Assembly (NCBI GenBank): GCA_017591395.1
Contig: WEDG01001333.1
Coordinates: 1 to 64,000, forward strand
Length of the DNA stretch: 64,000 nt
DNA from: Schistocephalus solidus
Taxonomy: Eukaryota; Platyhelminthes; Cestoda; Diphyllobothriidea; Diphyllobothriidae
Direction: 5' to 3'
This document shows, one piece after another, positions 1 to 12,490 of the stretch. The notes beneath the pieces are model-generated. The model ran no database searches. It was not told the DNA's origin and was given only the letters and a program-made list of their open reading frames with translations. The position numbers were made by a program, and so were the translations under genes. Position 1 is the first letter of the stretch, and each line of letters opens with the position of its first letter.

Positions 1-128
1 GGACCAACATGGGGGCCACATAGGAGCAGGGCAGGTGTTTTTCGGGTTGCGGTCCCATAAAAAATGCCGAACATGGAGGTGTTGTGGCACACCTAGGGGC
101 GGCTAGGACTTAGGGGACCCATCCGTGC
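1..128 (+). repeat. Tail of the extra ~317-bp module at the array's left edge
   Basis: The segment contains TGCCGAACATGGAGG and CTAGGACTTAGGGGACCC just before CAGCCACCTGCG. These match the segments that occur only inside the two long monomers near 6830-6939 and 14545-14664. It is therefore the right end of a third long-monomer insertion, cut by the window edge. Confidence 0.75.
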
Positions 129-510
129 CAGCCACCTGCGTTCTCTGCGGCATCCGTTTTTTTTGAATATGTCTTGACACGAGGCTCAAGTGGGGGAGGA
201 GGTGGGAGTGCGGTAGATGCAGCCCAAGGTTTCTATCACTTTAAACTAAATCAGGTGCAAGTCACCGTCCCTGCTCCACTTCTCCCATGGAGCATGCGGT
301 GGACATCGTCTGACTACGACGGTCGAACTGTCGTGTTTGTGTGTGTCAACGATAAATGAAAACCTTTGTGAATTTTGCTGCATGTGCGGAATGCTTCCAG
401 GGGCTCACCCAAAATGTCTTGGAACTTAAAAGATGTAAGTTGTCATACTCCATTTTTTTCGGCTGACACATGGAATATATGTTCATGCATGCGATGTTAT
501 ATTAATCGAG

Positions 511-1055
511 TGGGCCGCCATCTCTTCGGCAGCACCAAAGTCGATGATAAGATCGCCAATCAGATCGCCAAAGCCAGCTAAGGCTTTGGATGCATGAAGC
601 ACGTGGTCTGGAATCCACACGGATTTTACCTCAGCACCAAAACTCAAGATGTTCAAAGCTCTAACATTGCCGACGCTGCTGTATGGAGCGGAAACGTGGA
701 CGGTCTACCCAAAGCAGGCGCAAAAGCTCAACCTCTTCCACCTCAGCTGCCTTCGCAGAATACTAAAGCTGACATGGAAAGAGAGGATACTGGACATGGA
801 AATGATGGACCGAACAGGCCTTCTCAGCATTAATGTTCAGCTGAAACAACTGCAACTGCGATGGAGCGGCCACCTTGTTAGGATGGACGACGGCCCAAAC
901 AACTTTTCTATAAAGATGTCGTCATGCATTCTCGTCGGCAAGGGGGTCAATTAGGACGCTACAAAGACACTGAAGAACTCCCTGAAGCAACTAGAGATCA
1001 ACCCGGTGACCTGGTAGGACCTTCACCTGGAACCGACCTGCTTGGAGAAGGACAG
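511..1055 (+). pseudogene. Monomer 1: LINE RT thumb fragment
   Basis: The fragment reads from the equivalent of the RT segment [11 protein letters not shown] through [14 protein letters not shown] and [12 protein letters not shown]. It then loses frame at a 7-bp deletion shortly after the RMDD codons and stops at KGVN. It shares private variants with monomer 3, such as AGAGAGGATACTGGACATGG and the GGTCAATTAGG stop, which points to a recent copy event. Confidence 0.8.
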
Positions 1056-1434
1056 CCACCTGCGTCCTATCCAGCTTCTGGTCTTTTTGATTCTGTCTTG
1101 CCACCGGGCTCAAGTGGGGGAGGAGGTGAGAGTAAGGAAGATGCAACGCAAGTCTACTATCACTTTAAACTAAATCAGGTGCAAGTCACCGTCCCTGCTC
1201 CACTTCTCCCATGGAGCATGCGGTGGACATCGTCTGACTACGACGGTCGAACTGTCGTGTTTGTGTGTGCCAACGATAAATGAAAACCTTTGTGAATTTT
1301 GCTGCACGTGCGGGATGCTTCCAGGGGCTCACCCAAAATGTCTTGGAACTTAAAAGATGTAAGTTGTCATACTCCATTTTTTTGGGCTGACACATGGAAA
1401 ATATGTTCATGCATGCGATGTTATATTAATCGAG

Positions 1435-1980
1435 TGGGCAGCAATCTCTTCCGCAGCACCAAAGTCAATGATAAGATCGCCAATCGGATCGCAAAAGCCA
1501 GCTAAGGCTTTGGATGCATGAAGCACGTGGTCTGGAATCCACACGGATTTCACCTCAGCACCAAAACTCAAGATGTTCGAAGCTCTCACATTGCCGACGC
1601 TGCTGTATAGAGCGGAAATGTGGACGGTCTACCAAAAGCAGGCGCGAAAGCTCAACCTCTTCCACCTCAGCTGCCTTCGCAGAATACTAAAGCTGACATG
1701 GAAAGACAGGATACCGGACATGGAAATGATGGACCGAACAGGCCTTCTCAGCATTTATGTTCAGCTGAAACAACGGCAACTGCGATGGAGCGGCCACCTT
1801 GTTAGGATGGATGACGGCCCAAACAACTTTTCTATGGAGATATCGTCATGCATTCTCGTCAGCAAGGGGGTCAAGTAGGACGCTACAAAGACACTGAAGA
1901 ACTCCCTGAAGCAACTAGAGATCAACCCGGTGACCTGGTAGGACCTTCACCTGGAACCGACCTGCTTGGAGAAGGACAGC
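1435..1980 (+). pseudogene. Monomer 2: LINE RT thumb fragment
   Basis: The same LINE region as in the other monomers, with the codon for TATGGAGCGG changed to TATAGAGCGG and the 7-bp deletion after RMDD. The reading frame ends at KGVK followed by a stop near 1877. It differs from both flanking monomers (1 and 3), which resemble each other more. Confidence 0.8.
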
Positions 1981-2359
1981 CACCTGCGTCCTATCCCGCC
2001 TATGGTCTTTTTGATTCTGTCTTGCCACCGGGCTCAAGTGGGGGAGGAGGTGAGAGTAAGGAAGATGCAACGCAAGTCTACTATCACTTTAAACTAAATC
2101 AGGTGCAAGTCACCGTCCCTGCTCCACTTCTCCCATGGAGCATGCGGTGGACATCGTCAGACTATGACGGTCGAACTGTCGTGTTTGTGTGTGTCAACGA
2201 TAAATGAAAACCTTTGTGAATGTTGCTGCATGTGCGGGATGCTTCCAGGGGCTCACCCAAAATGTCTTGGAACTTAAAAGATGTAAGTTGTCATATCTCC
2301 ATTTTTTTGGGCTGACACATGGAATATATGTTCATGCATGCGATGTTATATTAATCGAG

Positions 2360-2905
2360 TGGGCCGCCATCTCTTCGGCATCACCAAAGTCGATGATAAG
2401 ATCGCCAATCGGATCGCAAAAGCCAGCTAAGGCTTTGGATGCATGAAGCACGTGGTCTGGAATCCACACGGATTTCACCTCAGCACCAAAACTCAAGATG
2501 TTCAAAGCTCTAACATTGCCGACGCTGCTGTATGGAGCGGAAACGTGGACGGTCTACCAAAAGCAGGCGCAAAAGCTCAACCTCTTCCACCTCAGCTGCC
2601 TTCGCAGAATACTAAAGCTGACATGGAAAGAGAGGATACTGGACATGGAAATGATGGACCGAACAGGCCTTCTCAGCATTAATGTTCAGCTGAAACAACT
2701 GCAACTGCGATGGAGCGGCCACCTTGTTAGGATGGACGACGGCCCAAACAACTTTTCTATAAAGATGTCGTCATGCATTCTCGTCGGCAAGGGGGTCAAT
2801 TAGGACGCTACAAAGACACTGAAGAACTCCCTGAATCAACTAGAGATCAACCCGGTGACCTGGTAGGACCTTCACCTGGAACCGACCTGCTTGGAGAAGG
2901 ACAGC
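2360..2905 (+). pseudogene. Monomer 3: LINE RT thumb fragment, near-identical to monomer 1
   Basis: Across the LINE part it matches monomer 1 almost base for base, including CAGCATTAATGTTCAGC and TCTATAAAGATGTCG, which monomer 2 lacks. It has the 7-bp frameshifting deletion and a stop near 2803. Confidence 0.8.
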
Positions 2906-3283
2906 CACCTGCGTCCTATCCAGCTTCTGGTCTTTTTGATTCTGTCTTGCCACCGGGCTCAAGTGGGGGAGGAGGTGAGAGTGCGGAAGATGCATCGCAA
3001 GTCTCCTATCACTTTAAACTAAATCACGCGCAAGTCACCGTCCTTGCTTCGCTTCTCCCATGGAGCATGCAGTGGACATCGTCGAACTACGACGATTAAA
3101 CTGTCGTGTTTGTGTGTGTCAACGATAGATGAAAACCTTTGTGAATGTTGTTGCATGTGCGGGATTCTTCCAGGGGCTCATCCAAAATGTCTTGGAACTT
3201 CAATAGATGTAAGATTTCATATTCCATTTTGTTGAGCTGACACATGGAACATATGTTCATGCATGCAATGTTATATAAATGGA

Positions 3284-3835
3284 GTGGGCAGCAATCTCTT
3301 CCGCAGCACCAAAGTCAATGATAAGACCGCCAATCGGATCGCCAAAGCCAGCCAAGCCTTTGGATGCATGCAGCACGATGTCTGTTATCCACACGGTTTT
3401 CAGGTCAGCACCAAAACTCAAGATGAACAAAGCTCTTCCATTGCCGACGCTGCTCTATGGTGCGGAAACGTGGACGGTCTACCAAAAGCAGGCGTGAAAG
3501 CTCAACCTCTTCCACCTCAGCTGCCTTCGCAGAATCCTAAAGCTGAGAGGCAAAGACAGGATACCGGACATGGAAATGTTGGACCGAACAGGCCTTTTGA
3601 GCATTTATGTTCAGCTGAAACAACTGCAACTGCGATGGAGCGGCCACCTTGTTTGGGTGGACGACGAACGACTGCCCAAACAACTTTTCTATGGAGATGT
3701 CGTCGTGGTTTCTCGTCGACAAGGGGGTCAAGTACGACGCTACAAGGACACTGAAGAACTGCCTAAAGAAACTAGTGATCAACCCGGTGACCTGGTAGGA
3801 ACTTCGCCCGAACCGACGTGCTTGGAGAAGGACAG
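3284..3835 (+). pseudogene. Monomer 4: LINE RT thumb fragment
   Basis: It carries the undeleted GACGACGAACGACTGCCC sequence. Its frame is broken by a stop right after the KQA codons (near 3497) and resumes as [18 protein letters not shown] at 3570. It is closest in sequence to monomer 5. Confidence 0.78.
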
Positions 3836-4216
3836 CCACCTGCGTCCTATCCCGCCTACAGTCTGCTTGACTCTGTCTTGCCACCGGGCTCAAGTGGGGG
3901 AGGAGGTGAGAGTGCGGTAGATGCAGCGCAAGTCTACTATCACTTTAAACTAAATCACGCGCAAGTCACCGTCCCTGCTCCACTTATCCCATGGAGAATG
4001 CGGTGGACATCGTTGGAATACGACGGTCGAACTGTCGGGTTTGTGTGTGTCAACGATAAATGAAAACCTTTTTGAATTTTGCTGAATGTGCGAGATGCTT
4101 CCAGGGGCTCACCTAAAATGTCTTGGAACTTCCATAGATGTAAGTTGTCATATTCCATTTTGTTGGTCTGACACATGGAACATATGTTCATGCATGCGAT
4201 GTTATAATAATCGAGT

Positions 4217-4765
4217 GGGCAGCAATCTCTTCCGCAGTACCAAAGTAAATGATAAGATCGCCAATCGGATCGCCAAAGCCAGCCAAGCCTTTGGATGCAT
4301 GCAGCACGTGGTCTGGAATCCACACGGTTTTCACCGCAGCACCAAAACTCAAGATGAACAAAGCTGTCACATTGCCGACGCTGCTGTATGGAGCGGAAAC
4401 GTGGACGCTCTACCAAAAGCAGGCGCGAAAGCTCAACCTCTTCCACCTCAGATGCCTTTGCAGAATTCTTTAGCTGAGATGGAAAGACAGGATGCCGGAC
4501 AGGGAAATGTTGGACCGAACAGGCCTTCTCAGCATTTATGTTCAGCTGAAACAACTGCAACTGCGATGGAGCGGCCACCTTGTTAGGATGGACGACGAAC
4601 GACTGCCCAAACAACTTTCCTATGGAGATGTCGTCATGCATTCTCGTAGACAAGGGGGTCAAACACGACGCTAGAGGGACACTGAAGAACTCCCTGAAGC
4701 AACTAGAGATCAACCCGGTGACCTGGTAGGACCTCGCCCGGAAACGACCTGCTTGGAGAAGGACA
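4217..4765 (+). pseudogene. Monomer 5: LINE RT thumb fragment
   Basis: LINE thumb reading is visible from 4249. A stop falls after RCLCRIL near 4473, then the frame reopens with [14 protein letters not shown]. It has the undeleted GAACGACTGCCC block and a TAG near 4672 in the QGGQTRR segment. Confidence 0.78.
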
Positions 4766-5146
4766 GCCACCTGCGTCCTATCCCGCCTACAGTCTGCTTG
4801 ACTCTGTCTTGCCACCGGGCTCAATTGGGGGAGGAGTTGAGAGTGCGGTAGATGCAGCGCAAGTCTACTATCACTTTAAACGAAATCACGCGCAAGTCAC
4901 CGTCCCTGCTCCGCTTCTCCCATGGAGCATGAGGTGGACATCGTCGGAATACGACGGTCAAACTGTCGTGTTTGTGTGTGTCAACGATAAATGAAAACCT
5001 TTGTGAATTTTGCTGCATGTGCGGGATGCGTCCAGGGGCTCACCGAAAATGTCTTGGAACTTCAATAGATGTAAGTTGTCATACTCCATTTTGTTGGGCT
5101 GACACATGGAACATATGTTCATGCATGCAATGTTATATTAATGGAG

Positions 5147-5695
5147 TGGGCAGCAATCTCTTCTGCAGCACCAAAGTCAATGATAAGATCGCCAATCGGA
5201 TCGCCAAAGCCAGCCAAGCCTTTGGATGCATGCAGCACGTGGTCTGGAATCCACACGGTTTTCAGCTCAGCACCAAAACTCAAGATGTACAAAGCTCTCC
5301 CATTGCCGACGATGCTGTATAGAGCGGAAACGTGGACGTTTTTCCAAAAGCAGGCGCGAAAGCTCAACCTCTTCCACCTCAGCTGCCTTCGCAGAATACT
5401 AAGGCTGACATGGAAAGACAGAATACCGGACATGGAAATGATGGACCGAACAGGCCTTCTCAGCATTTATGTTCAGTTGAAACAACTGCAACAGCGATGG
5501 AGCGGCTGCCTTGTTAGGATGGACGGCGAACGACTGCCCAAACAACTTTCCTATGGAGATGTCATCATGCATTCTCGTCGACAAGGGGGTTAAGTACGAT
5601 GCTACACGGACACTGAAGAACTCCCTGAAGCAAAAAAGATCAACCAGGTGACCTTGTAGGACCTCGACCGGAAACGACCTGCTTTGAGAAGGACA
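5147..5695 (+). pseudogene. Monomer 6: LINE RT thumb fragment
   Basis: One frame stays open from 5141 to 5593 (150 codons) across [21 protein letters not shown] sequence, [13 protein letters not shown] and [13 protein letters not shown]. It closes at a TAA after QGG. Confidence 0.8.
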
Positions 5696-6075
5696 GCCAC
5701 CTGCGTCCTATCCCGCCTCCGGTCTTCTTGATTCTGTCTTGCCACTGGGCTCAAGTGGGGGAGGAGGTGAGATGCGGTAGATGCAGCGAAAGTCTACTAT
5801 CACTTTAAACTAAATCACGCGCCAATCACCGTCCCTGCTCCACTTCTCCCATGGAGCATGCAGTGGACATCGTCGGAATACGACGGTCAAACTGTCGTGT
5901 TTGTGTGTGTCAACGATAAATGAAAACCTTTGTGAATTTTGCTGCATGTGCGGGATGCGTCCAGGGGCTCACCGAAAATGTCTTGGAACTTCAATAGATG
6001 TAAGTTGTCATACTCCATTTTGTTGGGCTGACACATGGAACATATGTTCATGCATGCAATGTTATATTAATGGAG

Positions 6076-6625
6076 TGGGCAGCAATCTCTTCCGCAGCAC
6101 CAAAGTCAATGATAAGATCGCCAATTGGATCGCCAAAGCCAGCCAAGCCTTTGGATGCATGTAGCACGTGGTCTGGAATCCACACGGTTTTCACCTCAGC
6201 ACCAAAACTCAAGATGTTCAAAGCTTTCACATTGCCGACGCTGCTGTATGGAGCGGAAACGTGGACGGTCTACCAAAAGCAGGCGCGAAAGCTCAACCTC
6301 TTCCACCTCAGCTGCCTTCGCAGAATACTAAGGCTGACATGGAAAGACAGAATACCGGACATGGAAATGTTGGACCGAACAGGCTTTCTCAGCATTTATG
6401 TTCAGCTGAAACAACTGCAACTGCGATGGAACGGCCACCTTGTTAGGATGGACAACGAACGACTGCCCAATCATCTTTTCTATGAAGATGTCATCATGGT
6501 TTCTCGTCGACCAGGGGGTCAAGTACGACGCTACAAGGACACTGAAGAACTCCCTGAAGCAACTAGAGATCAACCCGTTGACCAGGTAGGACCTCGCCCG
6601 GAACCGACGTGCGTGAGAAGGACAG
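6076..6625 (+). pseudogene. Monomer 7: LINE RT thumb fragment with open frame
   Basis: This is one of the least damaged copies. A single frame runs 6070-6651 (193 codons), covers the whole thumb homology and continues into the non-coding module. The extra 317-bp module (6623-6939) follows directly. No palm motif is present, so an open frame does not imply function. Confidence 0.82.
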
Positions 6626-6939
6626 CCACCTGCGTCCTATCCCGCCTCTAGTCTTCTTGACCCTGTCTTGCCACCGGGCGCAAGTGGGGAAGGAGGTGAG
6701 AGTGCGGTAGATGCCACGCAAGTCTACAATAACTTTAAAGTAAATCATGCGCAAATCACCGTTTCTGCTTCGCTTCTCCCATGAAGCATGCGGTGGACAT
6801 CGTCGGACTACGACGGTCGATCTCGTGTGTGTGTGTGCATGGCAGGAGTTATTCGGGTAGCGCTCCCATAACAAATGCCGAACATGGAGATGCGGTGGCT
6901 CGCCTAGGGGCTGCTAGGTCTTAGGGGACCCAGCCGTGC
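6623..6939 (+). repeat. Extra 317-bp module inside a long monomer (first)
   Basis: The segment starts at one CAGCCACCTGCG and ends just before the next one at 6940. Its first ~210 bp match the ordinary non-coding module. Its last ~110 bp (a GTGTGTGTG run, then CATGGCAGGAGTTATTCGGG, GCCGAACATGGAG and CTTAGGGGACCCAG) occur only here, near 14545-14664 and at the left edge. In effect the module has been tandemly doubled, with a private tail between the copies. Confidence 0.85.
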
Positions 6940-7321
6940 CAGCCACCTGCGTCCTCTCCTGCCTCCGGTCTTCTCGAATCTGCCTTGACACCAGGCTCAG
7001 ATGGGGGAGAAGGAGAGAGTGCGGTAGATGCAGCGCAAGTCTATTATTACTTTAAACTAAATCACGCGCAAGTCACCGTCCCTCCTCCACTTATTTCATG
7101 GAGCATGCGGTGGACATCGTCGGAATACGACGGTCAAACCGTCGTGTTTGTGTGTGTCAACGATAGATGAAAACCTTTGTGAATTTCGCTGCATGTGCGG
7201 GATGCTTCCAGGGGCTCACCCAAAATGTCTTGGAACTTCAAAAAATTGTAAGTTGTCATATTCCATTTTGTTAGGCTGACACATGGAACACATGTTCATG
7301 CATGCAATTTTAGATTAATGG

Positions 7322-7870
7322 AGTGGGCAGCAATCTTTTCCGCAGCACCAAAGTCGATGATAAGATCGCCAATCGGATCGCCAAAGCCAGCCAAGCTTTT
7401 GGATGCATGCAGCACGTGGTCTGGAATCCACACGGATTACACCTCAGCACCAAAACGCAAGATGTTCAAAGCTTTCACATTGCCGACGCTGCTGTATGGA
7501 GCGGAAACGTGGACGGTCTACCAAAAGCAGGCGCCAAAGCTCAACCTCTTCAACCTCAGCTGCCTTCGCAGTATACTAAAGCTGACATGGAAAGACAGGA
7601 TACCGGACATGGAAATGATGGACCGAACAGGCCTTCTCAGCATTTATGTTCAGCTGAAACAACTGCAACTGCAATGGAGCGGCCATTTTGTTAGGATGGA
7701 CGACTGCCCAAACAACGTTTCTATGGAGATGTCGTCATGCATTCTCGTCGACAAGGGGGTCAAGTAGGACGCTACAAGGACAGTGAAGAACTCCCTGAAG
7801 CAACCAGAGATCAACCCGGTGACCTGGTAGGACCTTCGCCTGGTACCGACCTGCTTGGAGAAGGACAGCC
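7322..7870 (+). pseudogene. Monomer 8: LINE RT thumb fragment
   Basis: Open from 7318 to 7767 through [14 protein letters not shown] and [11 protein letters not shown]. The frame then shifts at the 7-bp deletion (GACGACTGCCC instead of GACGACGAACGACTGCCC) and ends at KGVK plus stop. Confidence 0.8.
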
Positions 7871-8247
7871 ACCTGCGTCCTATCCCGCCTCTGGTCTTCT
7901 TGATTCTGTCTTGCCACCGGGCTCAAGTGGGGGAGGAGGTGAGAGTTCGGTAGATGCAGCGCAAGTCTCCTATCACTTTAAACTAAATCACGCGCAAGTC
8001 ACCGTCCCTGCTTCGCTTCTCCCATGGAGCATGCGTTAGACATCATCAGACTACGACGGTTGAACTGTCGTGTTTGTGTGTGTCAACGATAGATTAAAAC
8101 CTTTGTGAATGTTGCTGCATGTGCGGGATGCTTCCAGGGGCTCAACCAAATGTCTTGGAACTTCAATAGATGTTAGATTTCATACTCCATTTTGTTGGGC
8201 TGACACGTGAAAAATATGTTTATGCATGCAATGTTATATGAATGGAG

Positions 8248-8790
8248 TGGGCAGCAATCTCTACCGTAGCACCAAAGTCGATGATAAGATCGCCAATCGG
8301 ATCGCCAAAGCCAGCCAAGCTTTTGGATGCATGCAGCACGTGGTCTGGAATCCACACGCATTACACCTCAGCACCAAAACGCAAGATGTTCAAAGCTTTC
8401 ACATTGCCGACGCTGCTGTATGGAGCGGAAACGTGGACGGTCTACCAAAAGCAGGCGCGAAAGCTCAACCTCTTCCACCTCAGCTGCCTTCGAAGAATAC
8501 TTAAGCTGACATGGAAAGACAGGATACCGGACATGGAAATGTTGGACCGAACAGGCCTTCTCAGCATTTATATTCAGTTGAAACAAGTGCAACTGCGATG
8601 AAGTGGCCACATTGTTAGGATGGACGACTGCACAAACAACTTTTCTATGGAGATGTGGTCATGGTGTCTCGTCGACAAGGGGGTCAATACGACGCTTCAA
8701 GGACACTGAAGAACTCTCTGTAGCAACTAGAGATCAACCTGGTGACCTGGTAGGACCTCGCCCGGAACCGACCTGCTTGGTGAAGTACAG
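8248..8790 (+). pseudogene. Monomer 9: LINE RT thumb fragment
   Basis: Open from 8242 to 8601, with a TGA replacing the conserved Trp codon of the LRWSGH segment (ATGAAGTGGCC). It has the 7-bp deletion form. Confidence 0.8.
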
Positions 8791-9168
8791 CCACCTGCGT
8801 CCTTTCCCGCCTACGGTCTTCTTGAATCTGCCTTGACACCGGGCTACGATGGGGAGGAGGAGAGAATGCGGGAGATGCAGCGCAAGTCTACTGTTACTTT
8901 AAACTAAATCAGATGCAAGTCACCGTCCCTGCTCCGCTCCTCGCATGGAGCATGCGGTGGACATCGTCGGACTACGACGGTGGAACTATTGTGTTTGTAA
9001 GTGTCAACGATAGATGATAACGTTAGTGAATTTCGCTGCATGATCGTGATGCTTCCAGGGGCTCACCTAAAATGTCTTGGAACTTCAAAAGATGTAAGTT
9101 GTCATACTCCATTTTGTTGGGCTGACACATGGAACATATGTTCATGCATGCGATGTTTTATTAATGGA

Positions 9169-9712
9169 GTGGGCAGCAATCTCTTCCGCAGCACCAAAAT
9201 CGATGATAAGATCGCCAATCGGATCACCAAAGCCAGCCAAGCCTTTGGATGCATGCAGCACGTGGTCTAGAATCCACATGGTTTTCACCACAGCACCAAA
9301 ACTCAAGATGTACAAAGCTGTCACATTGCCGACGCTGCTGTATGGAGCGGACACGTGGACGGTTTACCAAAAAGCAGGCGCGAAAGCTCAACTCTTCCGC
9401 CCCAGTTGCCTTCGCAGAATACTGGAGCTGAGATGGCAAGATAGGATATCGAACATGGAAATGTTGGATCGAACAGGCCTTCTCAGCATTTATGTTCAGC
9501 TGGAAACAACTGCAACTGCGAAGAAGTGGCCACATTGTTAGAATGGACGACTGCCAAAACAACTTTTCTATGGAGATGTCGTCATGCATTATCGTCGACA
9601 AGGGGTCAAGTACGACGCCAAGCAAGGACATTGAAGAACTCCCCTGAAGCAACTAGAGATCAACCCGGTAACCTGGTAGGACCTCGCCTGAACCGACCTG
9701 TTTGTGAAGTAC
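9169..9712 (+). pseudogene. Monomer 10: LINE RT thumb fragment, indel-rich
   Basis: Same region as the other monomers, with single-base insertions and losses relative to neighbours: CCAAAAAGCAGG for CCAAAAGCAGG, and CTCAACTCTTCC for CTCAACCTCTTCC. These break the frame several times. It has the 7-bp deletion form. Confidence 0.78.
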
Positions 9713-10093
9713 AGCCACCTGCGTCCTTTCCCGCCTACGGTCTTCTTGAATCTGCCTCTTGACACCGGGCTCAGATGGGGAGGAGGAGAGAATGCGGGAG
9801 ATGCAACGCAAGTCTACGTTCACTTTTTACTAAATAAGGCGCATGTCACCGTCCCTTGCTCCGCTTCTCCCATGGAGTGCGGTGGACATCGTCGGACTAC
9901 GACGGTGGAACTGTCGTGTTTGTGTGTGTCAATGATAGATGATAACGTTAGTGAATTTCGCTGCATGATCGGGATGCTTCCAGGGGCTCACCTAAAATGT
10001 CTTGGAACTTCAAAAGATGTTAGTTGTCATACTCTATTTTGCTGTCCTGGTACATGGAAAATATGTTCATGCATGCGATGTTATATTAATGGA

Positions 10094-10640
10094 GTGCGCA
10101 GCAATCTCTTCTGGAGAACCAGGGTCAATGATGAGATCGCCATTCGAATTGACAAAGCCAGCTGCTTCTTGATGCCTGCAGCACGTGGTCTGGAATCCAC
10201 ACGGTTTTCACCACAGCACCAAAACTCAAGATGTACAAATCTGTCACATTGCCGACGCTGCTGTATGGAGCGGAAACGTGGACGGTTTACCAAAAAGCAG
10301 GCGCGAAAGCTCAACCTCTTCCGCCTCCCAGCTGCCTTCGCAGAATACTGAGCTGAGATGGCAAGATAGGATATCGAACATGGAAATGTTGGACCAAACA
10401 GGCCTTTCAGCATTCATGTTCAGCTGAAACAACTGCAACTGCGATGGAGCGGCCACATTGTTAGGGATGGACGACGAACGACTGCCCAAACAACTTTTCT
10501 ATGGAGATGTCGTCATGCATTCTCGTCGACAAGGGGGCAAAGTACGAAGCTACAAAACACTGAAGAACTCCTGAAGCAACTGGAGATCAACCCGGTGACC
10601 TGGTAGGACCTCTCACCCGGAAACCGACTTGCTTGGAAAA
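10094..10640 (+). pseudogene. Monomer 11: LINE RT thumb fragment, indel-rich
   Basis: It shares the variant block GAACCAGGGTCAATGATGAG with monomer 14 and no other monomer, but carries many extra single-base indels such as TTAGGGATGGACG for TTAGGATGGACG. It has the undeleted GAACGACTGCCC form. Confidence 0.78.
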
Positions 10641-11025
10641 GCGACACACCTGCGTCCTCTCCCGCCTCCGGTCTTCTTGACTCTGCCTTGACACCGGGCC
10701 TCAGATGGGAGGAGGAGAGAATGCGGGAGATGCAGCGCAAGTCCACGTTCACTTTATACTCAAAATAAGGCGCATGTCACGTCCCTGCTCCGCTTTCCCA
10801 CGGATCATGCGGTGGACATCAGTCGGACTACGACGGTCGAACCGTCGTGTTTGTGTGTCAACGATAGATGAAAACCTTTGTGAATTTCTGCTGCATGTGC
10901 GGGATGCTTCCAGGGGCTCACCCAAAATGTCTTGGAACTTCAAAAGATGTACGCTTGTCATATTCCATTTTGTTTAGCTGGACACATGGAACATTTGTTC
11001 ACGCATGCGATGTAATAATAATCGA

Positions 11026-11567
11026 GTGGGCAGCAATCTCTTCCGCAGCACCAAAATCGATGATAAGATCGCCAATCGGATCACCAAAGCCAGCCAAGCC
11101 TTTGGATGCATGCAGCACGTGGTCTGGAATCCACACGGGTTTCACCTCAGCACAAAAATTCAAGATGTTCAGAGCTGTCACATTGCTGACACTGCTGTAT
11201 GGAGCGGAAAGGTGGACAGTCTACCAAAAGCATGCTAGAAAGCTCAACCTCTTCCACATCAGCTGCCTTCGCAGAATACTAAGGCTGAGATGGCAAGAAC
11301 GGATACCGGACATGGAAATGTTTGACCGAAAAGGCCTTCTCAGCATTTATATTCAGTTGAAACAAGTGCAACTGCGAAGAAGTGGCCACATTGTTAGAAT
11401 GGACGACTGCCAAAACAACTTTTCTATGGAGATGTCGTCATGCATTATCGTCGACAAGGGGGTCAAGTACAACGCTACAAGGACATTGAAGAACTCCCTG
11501 AAGCAACTAGAGATCAACCCGGTGACCTGGTAGGACCTCGCCCGGAACCGACCTGCTTGGTGAAGTA
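11026..11567 (+). pseudogene. Monomer 12: LINE RT thumb fragment with long open frame
   Basis: One frame stays open from 10868 to 11533 (221 codons), beginning in the non-coding module (MKTFVN) and passing through the LINE part to [11 protein letters not shown] before a TAG. It shares the GAAAGGTGGACAGTC variant with monomer 13. It carries the 7-bp deletion but regains a readable frame in the [12 protein letters not shown] segment. Confidence 0.8.
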
Positions 11568-11948
11568 CAGCCACCTGCGTCCTTTCCCCGCCTACGGTCT
11601 TCTTGAATCTGCCTTGACACCGGGCTCAGATGGGGAGGAGGAGATAATGCGGGAGATGCAGCGCAAGTCTACTGTTACTTTAAACTAAATCAGGCGCAAG
11701 TCACCGTCCCTGCTTCGCTTCTCCCATGGAGCATGCGGTGGACATCGTCGGACTACGACGGTGGAACTGTCGTGTTTGTGTGTGTCAATGATAGATGATA
11801 ACGTTAGTGAATTTCGCTGCATGATCGGGATGCTTCCAGGGGCTCACCTAAAATGTCTTGGAACTTCAAAAGATGTTAGTTGTCGTACTCCATTTTGTTG
11901 TCCTGGTACATGGAAAATATGTTCATGCATGCGATGTTTTATTAATGG

Positions 11949-12490
11949 AGTGCGCAGCAATCTCTTCCGCAGCACCAAAATCGATGATAAGATCGCCAAT
12001 CGGATCACCAAAGCCAGCCAAGCCTTTGGATGCATGCAGCACGTGGTCTGGAATCCACACGGGTTTCACCTCAGCACCAAAATTCAAGATGTTCAGAGCT
12101 GTCACATTGCCGACACTGCTGTATGGAGCGGAAAGGTGGACAGTCTACCAAAGCAGGCGCGAAAGCTCAACCTCTTCCACATCAGCTGCCTTCGCAGAAT
12201 ACTAAGGCTGAGATGGCAAGAACGGATACCGGACATGGAAATGTTTGACCGAACAGGCCTTCTCAGCATTTATATTCAGTTGAAACAACTGCAACTGCGA
12301 AGAAGTGGCCACATTGTTAGAATGGACGACTGCCAAAACAACTTTTCTATGGAGATGTCGTCATGCATTATCGTCGACAAGGGGGTCAAGTACGACGCTA
12401 CAAGGACATTGAAGAACTCCCTGAAGCAACTAGAGATCAACCCGGTGACCTGGTAGGACCTCGCCCGGAACCGACCTGCTTGGTGAAGTA
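11949..12490 (+). pseudogene. Monomer 13: LINE RT thumb fragment with long open frame
   Basis: A 231-codon frame (11761-12456) crosses the module and most of the LINE part, again ending at LEINPVTW plus TAG. It is closest to monomer 12 in the LINE half and to monomer 10 at its start (ACCAAAATCGATGATAAG). Confidence 0.8.

Noticed and set aside
924..1283. Plus-strand ORF (119 codons, Gly-rich GSSGGGGES) as a real gene in several monomers
   Set aside because: It is a shifted frame of LINE sequence running into the non-coding module; it is disrupted in most monomers and is explained by array homogenisation.
3955..4824. Long minus-strand ORF of 289 codons
   Set aside because: Antisense shadow of the LINE half of monomer 5 and its module; no motif, not open in other monomers.
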